A stretch of DNA of 64,000 nt. It comes from an uncultured Lentisphaeria bacterium (GTDB taxonomy: Bacteria > Verrucomicrobiota > Lentisphaeria > Victivallales > UBA1829). How positions within the stretch are numbered: position 1 is the first letter of the stretch; each line of letters begins with the position of its first letter. Location: assembly GCA_905197955.1 (NCBI GenBank), contig CAJKAR010000001.1, positions 1-64,000 on the forward strand, in the 5' to 3' direction. Below are positions 1-9,029 of the stretch, piece by piece. Under the pieces are notes generated by a model. It saw only the letters and a program-made list of their open reading frames with translations, ran no database searches and was not told where the DNA came from. Both the position numbers and the translations under genes were made by a program.

Positions 1-254
1 TTGCCGCAACGGTTATAATTTATCGAAAACTTGCTGTTATTTAGGGATAGGTTCTTAAAATTCTTTTTATACGTTGACGATATATTTATTTTTAAAAAAT
101 ACTTTTTTTCTAAATAATCACCTTTATTAATATTTATATACACATATTTTTCAAAAACAGGCACATATAATAAAACACCAACGACAAAAACTATTATAAA
201 TAAAACAAAAAGCAATCTTATTTGCGTCCGTTTTAAGCATCTATGCCAGACCAT
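1..254 (-). CDS. Partial gene for a membrane-anchored protein of unknown function (3' end outside the window)
   Basis: An open frame of about 84 codons starts at an ATG at 254 and runs off the left edge without a stop. A purine-rich GAGAGG lies 7 bases upstream of the ATG. Residues ~12-33 form one hydrophobic segment after a basic start (MVWHRCLKRTQ), which fits a signal anchor. The rest is polar, rich in Lys, Asn, Tyr and Ile. The DNA is strongly AT-rich, unlike everything from 720 onward, which suggests acquired DNA. The start overlaps the end of the open frame at 233-406 by about 20 bases, so the two may be translationally coupled. I do not recognise the family. Confidence 0.55.
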   Translation of the reverse strand, partial: MVWHRCLKRTQIRLLFVLFIIVFVVGVLLYVPVFEKYVYININKGDYLEKKYFLKINISSTYKKNFKNLSLNNSKFSINYNRCG

Positions 255-406
255 ACACAACACCTCTCATCTAGGTTAACTTTTTGAAAGATTGGTGTAA
301 TGCCTTTTAATTTACTGTATCCCTCGGTTTGATGATTACAAGTTCCAAAATCAATATCTTCCCAAACGCTGATATTGCTCAGAGGCGAATGATTTCTCTT
401 AAGATC
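233..406 (-). pseudogene. C-terminal coding fragment, unknown protein
   Basis: A 57-codon open frame ends in TAA at 235..233. It is preceded in frame by TGA at 409..407 and has no ATG or convincing start. The peptide has normal amino-acid composition (for example VWEDIDFGTCNH and LDERCCVWSGIDA), which argues that it once coded. It overlaps the start of the membrane-protein gene by about 20 bases. I read it as the 3' end of a truncated or frameshifted gene. An uncommon start codon cannot be excluded. Confidence 0.3.
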
Positions 407-664
407 TCATAAATACAAAAATTAAAAGTTTGTTTTTGCAACTTCAGACACGCATCTTCAGCCGATCCGGACAACACGATTCCTCGCTGCTAAACCAATC
501 ACATCAGCTTCTGCATTCAGCTGATTCTGGACTGACGGCCGAATCACTGTATCAATTTGCGATTGAATCTCTTTTTCATCCATTTAAATTGCTTTGGAAA
601 GTACACATCTTTCTTTTTGCGCGACATCTTATATGATCTTTTCCCTTTCTTTTTGATTATGAGC
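407..664. other. Gap with no convincing gene
   Basis: Only short open frames are present. On the minus strand, a 41-codon frame beginning MDEKEIQSQIDTVI and a 60-codon TTG-start frame (726..544) overlap in different frames. Neither has a recognised domain. They could be remnants of a decayed gene or of a small mobile element ending at the adjacent hairpin. Confidence 0.35.
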
Positions 665-720
665 TTGCCTCTAAATTCAAAACCACCGGCTAAGCCGATG
701 GTTTTGATTAAATTGCCTCT
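665..720. repeat. Hairpin flanked by 8-bp direct repeats (IS200/IS605-end-like or REP-like)
   Basis: A 14-bp inverted repeat (677-690 and 694-707, loop TAA) has one mismatch that becomes a G-U pair in minus-strand RNA. The direct repeat TTGCCTCT lies at 665-672 and again at 713-720, close to either side. There is no T-run after the stem in either direction, so it is a poor intrinsic terminator. Short subterminal hairpins of this kind are typical of IS200/IS605 ends and REP elements. No transposase is visible, so this identity is inference. Confidence 0.45.
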
Positions 721-722
721 TC

Positions 723-1823
723 TCAAATAAATTCCAGATCATCCCGGGATGGAAACGGAGGAAATGGAACACTCGGAAGAGTCTGATACCAGTAGGCTAC
801 CGAGGAAATATCATGCTGTCCCGGATAAAGCCGTCCATTGCTTCGCCAGCCGAGCGCCTGGATCGTGACTTTCAAATCGCGTTCAAATCTGATAGGATCC
901 ATAATATGCCAGCGGTACATGGAGTGACAGTGCTGCGTCTGATAAAGTCCATCCGGTTTTATGACCTGATGCATTCCCATAAATGGAGTGGAATAAGTTA
1001 CATATTTTCCATCCACTTCCCAGTTGTGCGCACCGCCGAAATAATCCTCCGTCCCAGTACCGCAGATGGTGGGGAACTCGCCATCACCATCAAGATAAAA
1101 CTTGATCTCACCTTCCCCCCACCAGTTATTGTTGTGAATCCCCCATCCCATCACAGTACCAACATAATGACCGCATCCCTTTACCTGATCCAGAATGGTA
1201 TAGACTTCCTTGTAAGGAAGCGGATTCACCCGTCGGAACTGAGCATGAAAATAAGCGCAGTCCTCCGGAACATCCGTCAGCGTATAGTTGATCTGGTGAA
1301 AACAAGGCTTCATTTCCTCCGGATTGAGATTCTGAACCGTAATCCGGCAGTTTTTACGGAACGGCATCTCCCAGAAGCAGTTCATTCCACGGTTTGGATT
1401 GATGACAACCGGAAGGGAATTAAGCAGAATCAGAGGACCTGTCGTTCCGCGTTCCGAAAACTTAACCCACGGCGCACCGAAAAAGTCGCAGAGTGGTGCT
1501 TCCACAGAAGGATATTCCTGTCCATCCCAGTAGATCCGAAGAATCATTTCCCTAGTGACCGAGGCGGCAAACCACATGCTCTGAATCGCACCAGGACCAT
1601 CAATATTGGCCAGTTCCAAGGTCTGGCCCGGTTCGACCGGACGCCATGCGTTGCATTTCCAGCCGCGCCCCAGTTCCCGTGCGTGTTTGTGCGGATCCGG
1701 TTCCGCCATGGCGCCAGCACCTTTTCCACCTGTCGGATTTTCCCCGCAGATGGAACGGCTCTGCGCATGTGAAATCCGCGAGAGATTTCCCAGATTCATT
1801 CCAAGCCCGTTAAATTTTTCCAT
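723..1823 (-). CDS. DUF2961 family protein, probable GH172 glycoside hydrolase
   Basis: The 366-residue protein shows the DUF2961 pattern: an early N-terminal block (NLSRISHAQSRS), the GPGAIQSMWF strand motif, then WDGQEYPSVEAPLCDFF and the conserved CGTGTEDYF near residue 255. DUF2961 proteins are now placed in GH172, whose studied members act on arabinofuranosyl or fructofuranosyl bonds. The acidic residues in GTGTEDYF lie in the expected active-site region. There is no signal peptide, so a cytoplasmic role on imported oligosaccharides is likely. GAGGAAAGAGA precedes the ATG. It is the last gene of the minus-strand sugar operon, 45 bases after the DUF6067-like gene. The exact substrate cannot be read from the sequence. 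Confidence 0.85.
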   Translation of the reverse strand: MEKFNGLGMNLGNLSRISHAQSRSICGENPTGGKGAGAMAEPDPHKHARELGRGWKCNAWRPVEPGQTLELANIDGPGAIQSMWFAASVTREMILRIYWDGQEYPSVEAPLCDFFGAPWVKFSERGTTGPLILLNSLPVVINPNRGMNCFWEMPFRKNCRITVQNLNPEEMKPCFHQINYTLTDVPEDCAYFHAQFRRVNPLPYKEVYTILDQVKGCGHYVGTVMGWGIHNNNWWGEGEIKFYLDGDGEFPTICGTGTEDYFGGAHNWEVDGKYVTYSTPFMGMHQVIKPDGLYQTQHCHSMYRWHIMDPIRFERDLKVTIQALGWRSNGRLYPGQHDISSVAYWYQTLPSVPFPPFPSRDDLEFI

Positions 1824-1868
1824 TCTCTTTCCTCTTTTATTTTCTTGATTCTGATTCAGATCAATTTG

Positions 1869-4439
1869 TTATTTTCTGTCTTTTCCACTTCCTGCAAGCG
1901 GCAGAAGGAGCAATCCTTTTCCCGGTTCCAAAGAAATAGGCATCCCGGCCGGATATTCTGCTGCGTTCTGGAAATCCGGAATTTCCGGAGCTTTCCAGCC
2001 TTCTTCCAAAGTTATGCATATTTTCCCGGGACTCCATGAGGCGAGAGCAAGAAGCTGTTTCCCCTGTGCGTTGGAAAAGCGTGCAGCATGGATCTGCGGA
2101 TTACTCATCTTCAAGGAAGGAGTATCGAAATCAGACTCCATCCGCAAACCATCCATCCCGAACTCGTCGAAAAAGCGCCAGAGTGAACGCGGATCACCCG
2201 ACCAGCCGTAACGCGAAGTCATTCCAAATAAAATGCCGCGCCATGGATTGCCGCCGTTCCGTAACATCTCTCCGGTAAGTCCGAACGGCAGTCCGGAAAT
2301 CTCTGTCAGATAATATTCCGGGGATGCCGCCTCATAATCGAAGCTCTCTCCCAGCCAGAGATCCGTTACATAGGGCAGTTTCTCCATGTCGCGGTAAAGA
2401 ACAGAACTATTCCCGAAATTCCGTTTCCGCTGGAAGGGGAAAGGATTCCATGCGTGAAAATCAAGAATCGGGTCGCAGTTCCGGTATTTTCGGAAAATAC
2501 GGCGCAGTCTGCGGAACCCATCCGCAGAAAGGGAACTGTCGTCCAGATAAAGCCCATCCAGCGGACAGCGCTCCAGAAGATAACGCAGTCCTTCCAGATA
2601 AAAGTTTTCCAGTCGTCCGCCTGGAGTTGTTATAAGTGCAAGATCAAGCAAGCCAGACAGTTCGCCATTCTTGACCACTTCCGCCCAGGCGGGAAGGAAA
2701 TCTCTTCCAAGCGTTTCACAGAACCATGGATGGGGACCTGAGGGATTGGTGCATGGCCGTGCGGTTTCTCCCGGACCAGGATAGAAAATTTCATCCCCTA
2801 GGCTTCGGAACGCCTGAAATTCAGGCGCATGCGCCGTCAATTCCCGGATCGTGTAATAGCAAAGGACCTTCAAACCATGACGATGCGCCCGTTCCACAAA
2901 ATCGCTCAGTTTCGGGAGCGATACATTCGTGAACGGATAATTGATACAGGGATTCATCGCAATCGCATGGTGCAGATTCACACAGGTCACGCCCTCTCGC
3001 CGAAGAGCTCCAAAATCAAGTTCTTCCAGCGGATCGGCTCCCCCGATTTCGAAATGATGGATCATGGGGTGATAAAAGCGCTCGCGGAAGAAGCGTTCCC
3101 GTTCCGCCGGATGGAAAGGTGTGATCCGGAATTCAAACGGAAATTGCAGATCGTGATTTTTCCGGAGCTCCGTTTCTCCGCTGAACAGAACAGCAGAGAT
3201 CCATTTCTCTTCCTGTTTCAGGGAGATTCCTCCGCGTCCTCCGTTTTCCCATGCGGGAGGCGGAATCAGAGGCGAAAAACTGTAATAGGCGTTGACCAGC
3301 GGCTGCGGAGAGGCCGGATCGGAAAGCCGCACCTGCATACCGCCATTCAAACTTCCGATCCAATAGCCGTCCTGCCAGCGGCTCCGGTCCCAGTACCAGT
3401 CCAGACGCTCCGGCGCAAAGCCCCCATGTCGATCAAGTCCGAGAAAATAATCGCGCTGCACATGCTTGAGTTCAAGATGGAAGGATTCCATGCCGTCTTC
3501 GCTCCCCCGCACCGTGAGAAGATAACGCAGTGTACCGTCGAATTCCAGAGAACCTTTCAAAGAAACCGGCAGACTACCGAGAGCTCCCTGCGATTCCCAG
3601 CAGATCTGTGCCGCCGATTCGCGGGTAAAGTGGAGCGTACCATGAAAAACATCTCCGGATCGTGTCCCGAACAGAGCCGGAGCAGCAAGCAGTTTCAGCG
3701 CCGGACCGTCACAATCGGAATTGTCATTCTGATAGGAACTTGTAATCTGACGTGGCAGGCCGTTTTCCTCCAGTTCAAGGGTATGGCCAAGCCATTCCAG
3801 ACGCACACCTTCCCGGCGGAGAGGCTGATAAGGAGGAAAAACACTTTCTTCCTTTCCGATCTCTGAATCCAGCCAGCGGAGCCGTGCAAGACGCCAGTCA
3901 TCGCTCTCACCGCCATCCTTCAGGACCGGTCCCTCCACAACCAGAGGCACATCCACGGTTTGAGAAGGAAAGTTTTCCGTTTCAAGACGGAATCGCAGAA
4001 AATACTTTCCCGATGCGGAGGCCGGAATTTCCAGACCGATCCAGAGCGGTCTGACCGAATGCGCCATCTGATTCAGCCTTTTCCCCGGACGGAGATTGAA
4101 ACACCTCCAGGAAAACGGAACATCCTCCGCCTGCAGCCGGATATCTCCAAGTCCTTGTCCGGGAGTCCAGAGAGCGATCTGAAAAACAAAAAATTCGCCA
4201 GGATTCGCCGTAAAACGGAACCCGTTCTTCAGCAGGATTTCCGGAATCTTATTGTAATCGCTGACCGGGTACTCCCGGGGGACAGCGAACAGATAAAACG
4301 GTTGCTTTCCGGAAGCAAGAAATGAAGTCACATTTTCATCGGAAGCGGGAATCCGCATTTCCGGTGCATCCAGAAAAAAAGGATGAAAACTGGAAGCTTT
4401 CACCTGTCCGGCATTTGCGACATTTTCAGTCTGAGCCAT
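1869..4439 (-). CDS. Putative TIM-barrel glycoside hydrolase, GH123/DUF6067-like
   Basis: The 856-residue protein has a beta-rich N-terminal half (~1-440). A probable (beta/alpha)8 barrel follows at ~450-790, with strand-like segments such as GVTCVNLHHAI, HGLKVLCYYTIREL and CPLDGLYLDDSS. A short beta domain closes it. The LYLDD motif at a strand end offers candidate acidic catalytic residues. The arrangement fits DUF6067/GH123-like proteins common in Lentisphaerota and Planctomycetota. No signal peptide is visible. A GAGGTG ribosome site precedes the ATG, and the gene follows the permease by 38 bases. It probably trims glycans imported by the adjacent transporter. Family assignment is from memory of motifs. 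Confidence 0.65.
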   Translation of the reverse strand: MAQTENVANAGQVKASSFHPFFLDAPEMRIPASDENVTSFLASGKQPFYLFAVPREYPVSDYNKIPEILLKNGFRFTANPGEFFVFQIALWTPGQGLGDIRLQAEDVPFSWRCFNLRPGKRLNQMAHSVRPLWIGLEIPASASGKYFLRFRLETENFPSQTVDVPLVVEGPVLKDGGESDDWRLARLRWLDSEIGKEESVFPPYQPLRREGVRLEWLGHTLELEENGLPRQITSSYQNDNSDCDGPALKLLAAPALFGTRSGDVFHGTLHFTRESAAQICWESQGALGSLPVSLKGSLEFDGTLRYLLTVRGSEDGMESFHLELKHVQRDYFLGLDRHGGFAPERLDWYWDRSRWQDGYWIGSLNGGMQVRLSDPASPQPLVNAYYSFSPLIPPPAWENGGRGGISLKQEEKWISAVLFSGETELRKNHDLQFPFEFRITPFHPAERERFFRERFYHPMIHHFEIGGADPLEELDFGALRREGVTCVNLHHAIAMNPCINYPFTNVSLPKLSDFVERAHRHGLKVLCYYTIRELTAHAPEFQAFRSLGDEIFYPGPGETARPCTNPSGPHPWFCETLGRDFLPAWAEVVKNGELSGLLDLALITTPGGRLENFYLEGLRYLLERCPLDGLYLDDSSLSADGFRRLRRIFRKYRNCDPILDFHAWNPFPFQRKRNFGNSSVLYRDMEKLPYVTDLWLGESFDYEAASPEYYLTEISGLPFGLTGEMLRNGGNPWRGILFGMTSRYGWSGDPRSLWRFFDEFGMDGLRMESDFDTPSLKMSNPQIHAARFSNAQGKQLLALASWSPGKICITLEEGWKAPEIPDFQNAAEYPAGMPISLEPGKGLLLLPLAGSGKDRK

Positions 4440-4477
4440 AAAAACACCTCAGTTGTTTGTTTCCGCCTGTGTCGGCG

Positions 4478-6355
4478 CTATTTCATGCTTGGCACAATGA
4501 TGCCGCGCATAATGATCTTCTGGCAGAAAATGAACATCAGGAGAGTCGGGATCGAAACCAGTGCCAATGCCGCCATCACCAGTGCGGAGTTGGAGGCGTT
4601 GTTGGCCTGAAACTCATACATCCAGACCATGATCGTCCACATCTTGGGATCCTGACAGACGAGAAACGCCCACATGAATCCGCCATAGGCGCTGTTGAAC
4701 GCTCCCAGCGCGATCACCGCGAGAATCGGTTTGGACATCGGAAGGGCAATCGCATAGAATTTTCTGAACTCACCTGCGCCGTCGATGTCCGCCGCTTCAT
4801 AGAGTTCCGTCGGAATGCTGTCGAAAAATCCTTTCAGAAGGAAAATGGAATAGCCGCTGGCCATCCCCGGCAGAATCAACGCAAAAAGAGTGTTCAGCAG
4901 ATTCAGGTCACGCATCAGAAGGAATCCGGGAATCATTCCGACTTCCGCTGGGAATGCCATCGTCGCCAGAAAGAAAATCAGGAATTTCACTGAAATGGAC
5001 TGCTTCCCGCGTGACAGCGCATAGGCGGCCAGCGGATTGACCGTCAAAGCCGTGAAGATGGAGCAGATCACCAGAAGAAGCGTCACCCATACCGCACGCG
5101 ATTTTCCCCCCAGATATTCCAGAACCTCTTTGTAGTTTGCAAAAAAGAAGTTCCGTCTCAATTCCTTCTTATCCCGTTCGAACAGATGATAATCCTCCAG
5201 TTTCACGGGCAGCTGAATTTCGGAAAAAGATGAGCAGGGAACTCCCCATGCGGCGGCCAGCTTTTCCGCACTTCCGTAACGGGCGCGGAGAAAATCGCGG
5301 AACCGCTCTTCCGGTCCCATGATCTCGAATTCCGAGCCGGGAAGCCTGTTCTTCAGAAAATTTCCCCACAGGATTCTGGCAGCGGGATCGGTCGGAACCG
5401 TGGTGAAAAAGGGAAGATGTTCCGCCTGTTCCGGAACGCTCTTTTTCAGGAAAGCACGCCAGAGGGAGAGCGTCGTTTCATTCTGTTTGATCCGCAGAAG
5501 ACGCAGTGGAAGATACGTTTTGACGAAGTTGTCATAAACTTCCGTCAAATTGCCCGACCGGCTGTACGGCACTTCCGCAAGAGCTTTGAAATGAGAACCG
5601 GTATGCTTGTTCAGTCCGTGAATGGTGTTGAATCGGAGAATCAGATACCGGATGTAGAACTCCCCGCTGGAAATCAGAGCCTTCCGTTCCGGAGGAAGCG
5701 CGGCGACAAATTCCATGTAATCGTCGTAATCGGGCCGTTTCGAGGGCAGCCAGGTTCGTTCGTACAGACGTCCCGGCACAGCCAGCACCGTACTCAGGGT
5801 GGAAAAGGCGCGTGTCCATTTCCGGTTGATCTGATCGATCAGCTCCTGTTCCGAGGTGTTGTCCCTGGAATATTTTTTCCGGAGAAAGTCGCGGAAAGGC
5901 GCCGGATTATCCGGATAAAGCGGCTCCACTTCCTGCGGAGGAAGAGAGGCTTTGAAATCATGATAGTCTCCTAGAATCTTCTTCGCCGCCGAAGGAGATG
6001 TCTGCAGAAGTTTCCGCTCTTCCGGATAGAGATGATCCACCAGATTCTCTTTTCCGCGCAAATCACTCCATCCATAACAGGTTTCCATGATTCCGTAACG
6101 CGCGGCAAATGCCGTGAAATTGATCTTGCCGTAACGCTCATAAAGGGTTTTCCCGAGCAGCGCATCATCGGAGAAAAGATATTTCGGAACAAGCCTGAAA
6201 TCATTGAAATCATATTCGGAGGAAACGGATCCCGCCAGCATCAGCCAGAAGGGATAGATCATCGTCACCGACCCGGCCAGAAGCAGTGCGTACATGGCCC
6301 CGATCAGGACCCGCGATTTCCAGCTGTGACGGCTGACCTGTAAAATAATCGCCAT
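4478..6355 (-). CDS. Sugar ABC transporter permease (MalG type) with a ~365-residue extracytoplasmic insertion
   Basis: The C-terminal ~215 residues are a standard binding-protein-dependent permease with the EAA loop EAADIDGAGEFRKF and downstream LPMSKP (~519-543), which contacts the ATPase. Residues ~17-42 are the first membrane helix. Between helix 1 and helix 2 (~421) lies a hydrophilic region of about 365 residues that ordinary ~280-residue MalG proteins lack. It carries several look-alike units around FRDFLR (~154, ~299, ~330, ~352), some followed by YGSAEKLAAAWG, a pattern reminiscent of GH42-type hydrolases. It is placed 17 bases after the binding-protein/permease fusion. No ATPase is encoded nearby, so a shared MsmX-like ATPase is inferred. 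Confidence 0.85.
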   Translation of the reverse strand: MAIILQVSRHSWKSRVLIGAMYALLLAGSVTMIYPFWLMLAGSVSSEYDFNDFRLVPKYLFSDDALLGKTLYERYGKINFTAFAARYGIMETCYGWSDLRGKENLVDHLYPEERKLLQTSPSAAKKILGDYHDFKASLPPQEVEPLYPDNPAPFRDFLRKKYSRDNTSEQELIDQINRKWTRAFSTLSTVLAVPGRLYERTWLPSKRPDYDDYMEFVAALPPERKALISSGEFYIRYLILRFNTIHGLNKHTGSHFKALAEVPYSRSGNLTEVYDNFVKTYLPLRLLRIKQNETTLSLWRAFLKKSVPEQAEHLPFFTTVPTDPAARILWGNFLKNRLPGSEFEIMGPEERFRDFLRARYGSAEKLAAAWGVPCSSFSEIQLPVKLEDYHLFERDKKELRRNFFFANYKEVLEYLGGKSRAVWVTLLLVICSIFTALTVNPLAAYALSRGKQSISVKFLIFFLATMAFPAEVGMIPGFLLMRDLNLLNTLFALILPGMASGYSIFLLKGFFDSIPTELYEAADIDGAGEFRKFYAIALPMSKPILAVIALGAFNSAYGGFMWAFLVCQDPKMWTIMVWMYEFQANNASNSALVMAALALVSIPTLLMFIFCQKIIMRGIIVPSMK

Positions 6356-6371
6356 AACAGAAATTCTCCTT

Positions 6372-9029
6372 TCAATTACCCTGAGCTTTTCGGAATTCCA
6401 CCTTGGAAAGGATTCTGAGCTGCATGACGGTGAAACCGATCAGCATCAGCCCCAGCACCCATGCCATCGCGGTCGCCATGCCGAACTTCAGATAGACAAA
6501 GGCATTGTACCAGATATCCAGCCCGATGACGCGCGTGGCATTGTAAGGCCCTCCGCCCGTCAGCACGAAGATATTCTGCATCGCATGGAACGCCCCGATG
6601 AACACTCCGACAAAATTGATGATAATCAACGGCTTGAGCATCGGTATGGTGACATATCTGATTTTAGCGAAAAATCCGGCGCCGTCCAGTTCCGCCGCCT
6701 CGTACATATCCGGTGGAATGCTTGAAAGCGCCGCCTGATAAATCAGGCTTCCGGACCCGGCAGCCGCCCAGACCGCCGGAATAATGATGCACAGCATCGC
6801 CAGCCGAGGATCCGAAAGATATTTGAACCCGACCGTCTCAATCCCGAAAAGAGAAGCGACTTTGATAATGACTGTGTTAAGTAATCCGCTCGGAGACGGT
6901 TCGTAAAACTCCTTCCACAGGAACATGATCACAAGCGAACTTGTTACAGCAGGAAGATAGAAGATGGTCCGGAACAGAATCTTGAAACGGGGAATTTCCG
7001 TCAGCAGGAACGCAAGGAAAATCGGCGTCACAAAACCGATCAGAATGGTCAGCCCGACATAATAAAAGGTCCGCAGCATGCTCAGATAGAAATCAACATT
7101 TCCGAACAGCATGATGAAGTTGTCCACCCCCACATACAGATGGTTCCCGCTGATCTTGTAATCCTGGAACGCCATCACCGATCCGCGCAGAAGCGGATAG
7201 TACTGCCACAGCAGAACCGCACAGACTGCCGGCAAAGCAAGTGCAAACAGCGAATAGGTCCTCAGAAAACTCTTTCTGGGCGACAGCCCTTCGACTCTGT
7301 GAACCTTCGGCGTCATATTCCGGACAATAAAGAAGATTCCGCTTAAAAACAGTCCGAGAGCGCAGAACACCAGAAGCCAGGCAAGCGGACGCCAGCGTTT
7401 CAGTTCATTTTCGGTCCAACCCTCGAATTTTGCATTTGCGTCCTTTGCCCCCTCGGCAAGCAGGGCATCAATATTCGCGTGTTCGTCCTCGAAGATTCTG
7501 CCGGTGATGTTCGGCGTTGTCTCCATCTGGACTTCCGACCAGCCGTTGTTAAACGGTTCCGTATGGAACGTGGAAATGCTTGACTCGACGGTCCTCCACG
7601 ATTCCGGCAGCGACTGGTAAATATCCATGTAGCCGGCGGCTTTCAGGAAATCAGGCGGAACGAGTTCGCCTTTTCCTCCGTCCACCAGGATGGCGGTTCG
7701 AAGTCGTTCACTCTCTTCGGAAAGGAAAAAGCGGATTACGTTCCATGCCTCGCGTTCCTCCTCCGGAGAGCGGTTCTTCTTCCGGGAAATTGCCAGCATT
7801 CCCGGCTGACGGTTCGAACAGGAAGGCACACCGGGAGCCGTCGGCATCGGGAAAAATCCAAACTGCGCGGGCGCCAATCCATACTGCTCAATGATCCCGA
7901 TGGTGAAGGATCGATAGTGCAGGAACATTGCGGCACGGCCCTCGGCGAGCAACCGTGTGATGTTGACATCTTCCTCTCCATTGCTCGAATTCACCAGAAG
8001 AACTCCGACATACACATTGCCTTCCGGCCCTTCCCCGGTCAGTTTGAAACTTTTGCCTGTGTATGGCGAAACCGCCATACCGGTATCCAGCATTTCGCGA
8101 GTCAGGTCGAACGGCTTTCCCGTATCGGGATCCTTGACCCATCTCTGCCAGCGGAGTTTATGGAAAAAACGCATGGCGGCACGCCCCTGTTCGCTGTCGA
8201 ATGCCGCGCGCCAGCGTTCCCGGACACCGCGCAGATCATCTCCGGTAGCGGGATCGCGATCAATCGTCTCCAGCATCGACGTCTCGACGACATTCCCGTT
8301 TTTCGGATTGATCTTGTATTTCCGCACCAGCTCTCCGCCGGAAGACCAGATCATGGGATTGAAGCCGAGCACGGAGCCCGGAGAAAGATAGAGCCCTGCC
8401 TGTCCGCGTTCCTTTCCCGGTATTTCGTTGGGTTTATAGGTGAGACGCTGGGCAGTACGATACAGATCGTCCCAATGTTTCGGACAGTCGTCCGGATCAA
8501 GTCCAGCCTGACGGAAAAAGTCCCGGCGATAACTGACCACCTGAAGACTTCCGCTGTAATACGGCAGCGCATAAATCGTATCACCCTGCATGCAGGCGAT
8601 CCGGAATTCCTTCGGAATGTGCTTCCACGGTTCATAGGTGATTTCATCGTCGGAAAGTTTTCCGTCGCCGTTCCGGTCCACGCCGATATATTGATTCAGC
8701 GGCACCATCAGCCCCTGTTCCGAATACTTCATGCTTTCATGAAAATACATGCTCCACACATCGGGAGCGGTTCCCCCGATCACGCCCATCAGCTTGCCGG
8801 AGCGCCATGCAGCACCGGGAACGGAGAGACGTGTTCCTGCACGGATTTTCACGTTCGGATATCGTCGCATATACTCATCAAATGCCGCGTTGCTGCTCTG
8901 CATGGAGAGAGAAAAAGGATTTTCCGTATAGATATCGCAGACGACCGTCCGCGTCTCCGAGCCCGCTGCGCAGACGGAAAAGAAGATGCATAAAAGAAGT
9001 CCCGCTAAAGTTTTCCAGCGTCTTTTCAT
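6372..9029 (-). CDS. Fused extracellular solute-binding protein and sugar ABC permease (MalF type)
   Basis: The 885-residue protein starts with a signal-like segment (MKRRWKTLAGLLLCIFFSVC). A type-1 solute-binding domain follows (~25-540) with typical GGTAPDVW and NPMIWSSGGEL blocks. A membrane helix (~546-570) comes next, then a six-helix permease (~590-880) with EAA loop YEAAELDGAGFF and IPMLKP (~776-800). The binding domain has an EF-hand-like loop DRNGDGKLSDDE at ~118-129, suggesting bound calcium. I chose the ATG at 9029. It overlaps the previous stop as ATGA, has AAGGAA just upstream and begins a signal peptide. The open frame extends 46 codons further upstream but would overlap the Gfo/Idh gene. 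The fusion tethers the receptor to its own channel. The paired permease follows directly. Confidence 0.88.
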   Translation of the reverse strand: MKRRWKTLAGLLLCIFFSVCAAGSETRTVVCDIYTENPFSLSMQSSNAAFDEYMRRYPNVKIRAGTRLSVPGAAWRSGKLMGVIGGTAPDVWSMYFHESMKYSEQGLMVPLNQYIGVDRNGDGKLSDDEITYEPWKHIPKEFRIACMQGDTIYALPYYSGSLQVVSYRRDFFRQAGLDPDDCPKHWDDLYRTAQRLTYKPNEIPGKERGQAGLYLSPGSVLGFNPMIWSSGGELVRKYKINPKNGNVVETSMLETIDRDPATGDDLRGVRERWRAAFDSEQGRAAMRFFHKLRWQRWVKDPDTGKPFDLTREMLDTGMAVSPYTGKSFKLTGEGPEGNVYVGVLLVNSSNGEEDVNITRLLAEGRAAMFLHYRSFTIGIIEQYGLAPAQFGFFPMPTAPGVPSCSNRQPGMLAISRKKNRSPEEEREAWNVIRFFLSEESERLRTAILVDGGKGELVPPDFLKAAGYMDIYQSLPESWRTVESSISTFHTEPFNNGWSEVQMETTPNITGRIFEDEHANIDALLAEGAKDANAKFEGWTENELKRWRPLAWLLVFCALGLFLSGIFFIVRNMTPKVHRVEGLSPRKSFLRTYSLFALALPAVCAVLLWQYYPLLRGSVMAFQDYKISGNHLYVGVDNFIMLFGNVDFYLSMLRTFYYVGLTILIGFVTPIFLAFLLTEIPRFKILFRTIFYLPAVTSSLVIMFLWKEFYEPSPSGLLNTVIIKVASLFGIETVGFKYLSDPRLAMLCIIIPAVWAAAGSGSLIYQAALSSIPPDMYEAAELDGAGFFAKIRYVTIPMLKPLIIINFVGVFIGAFHAMQNIFVLTGGGPYNATRVIGLDIWYNAFVYLKFGMATAMAWVLGLMLIGFTVMQLRILSKVEFRKAQGN

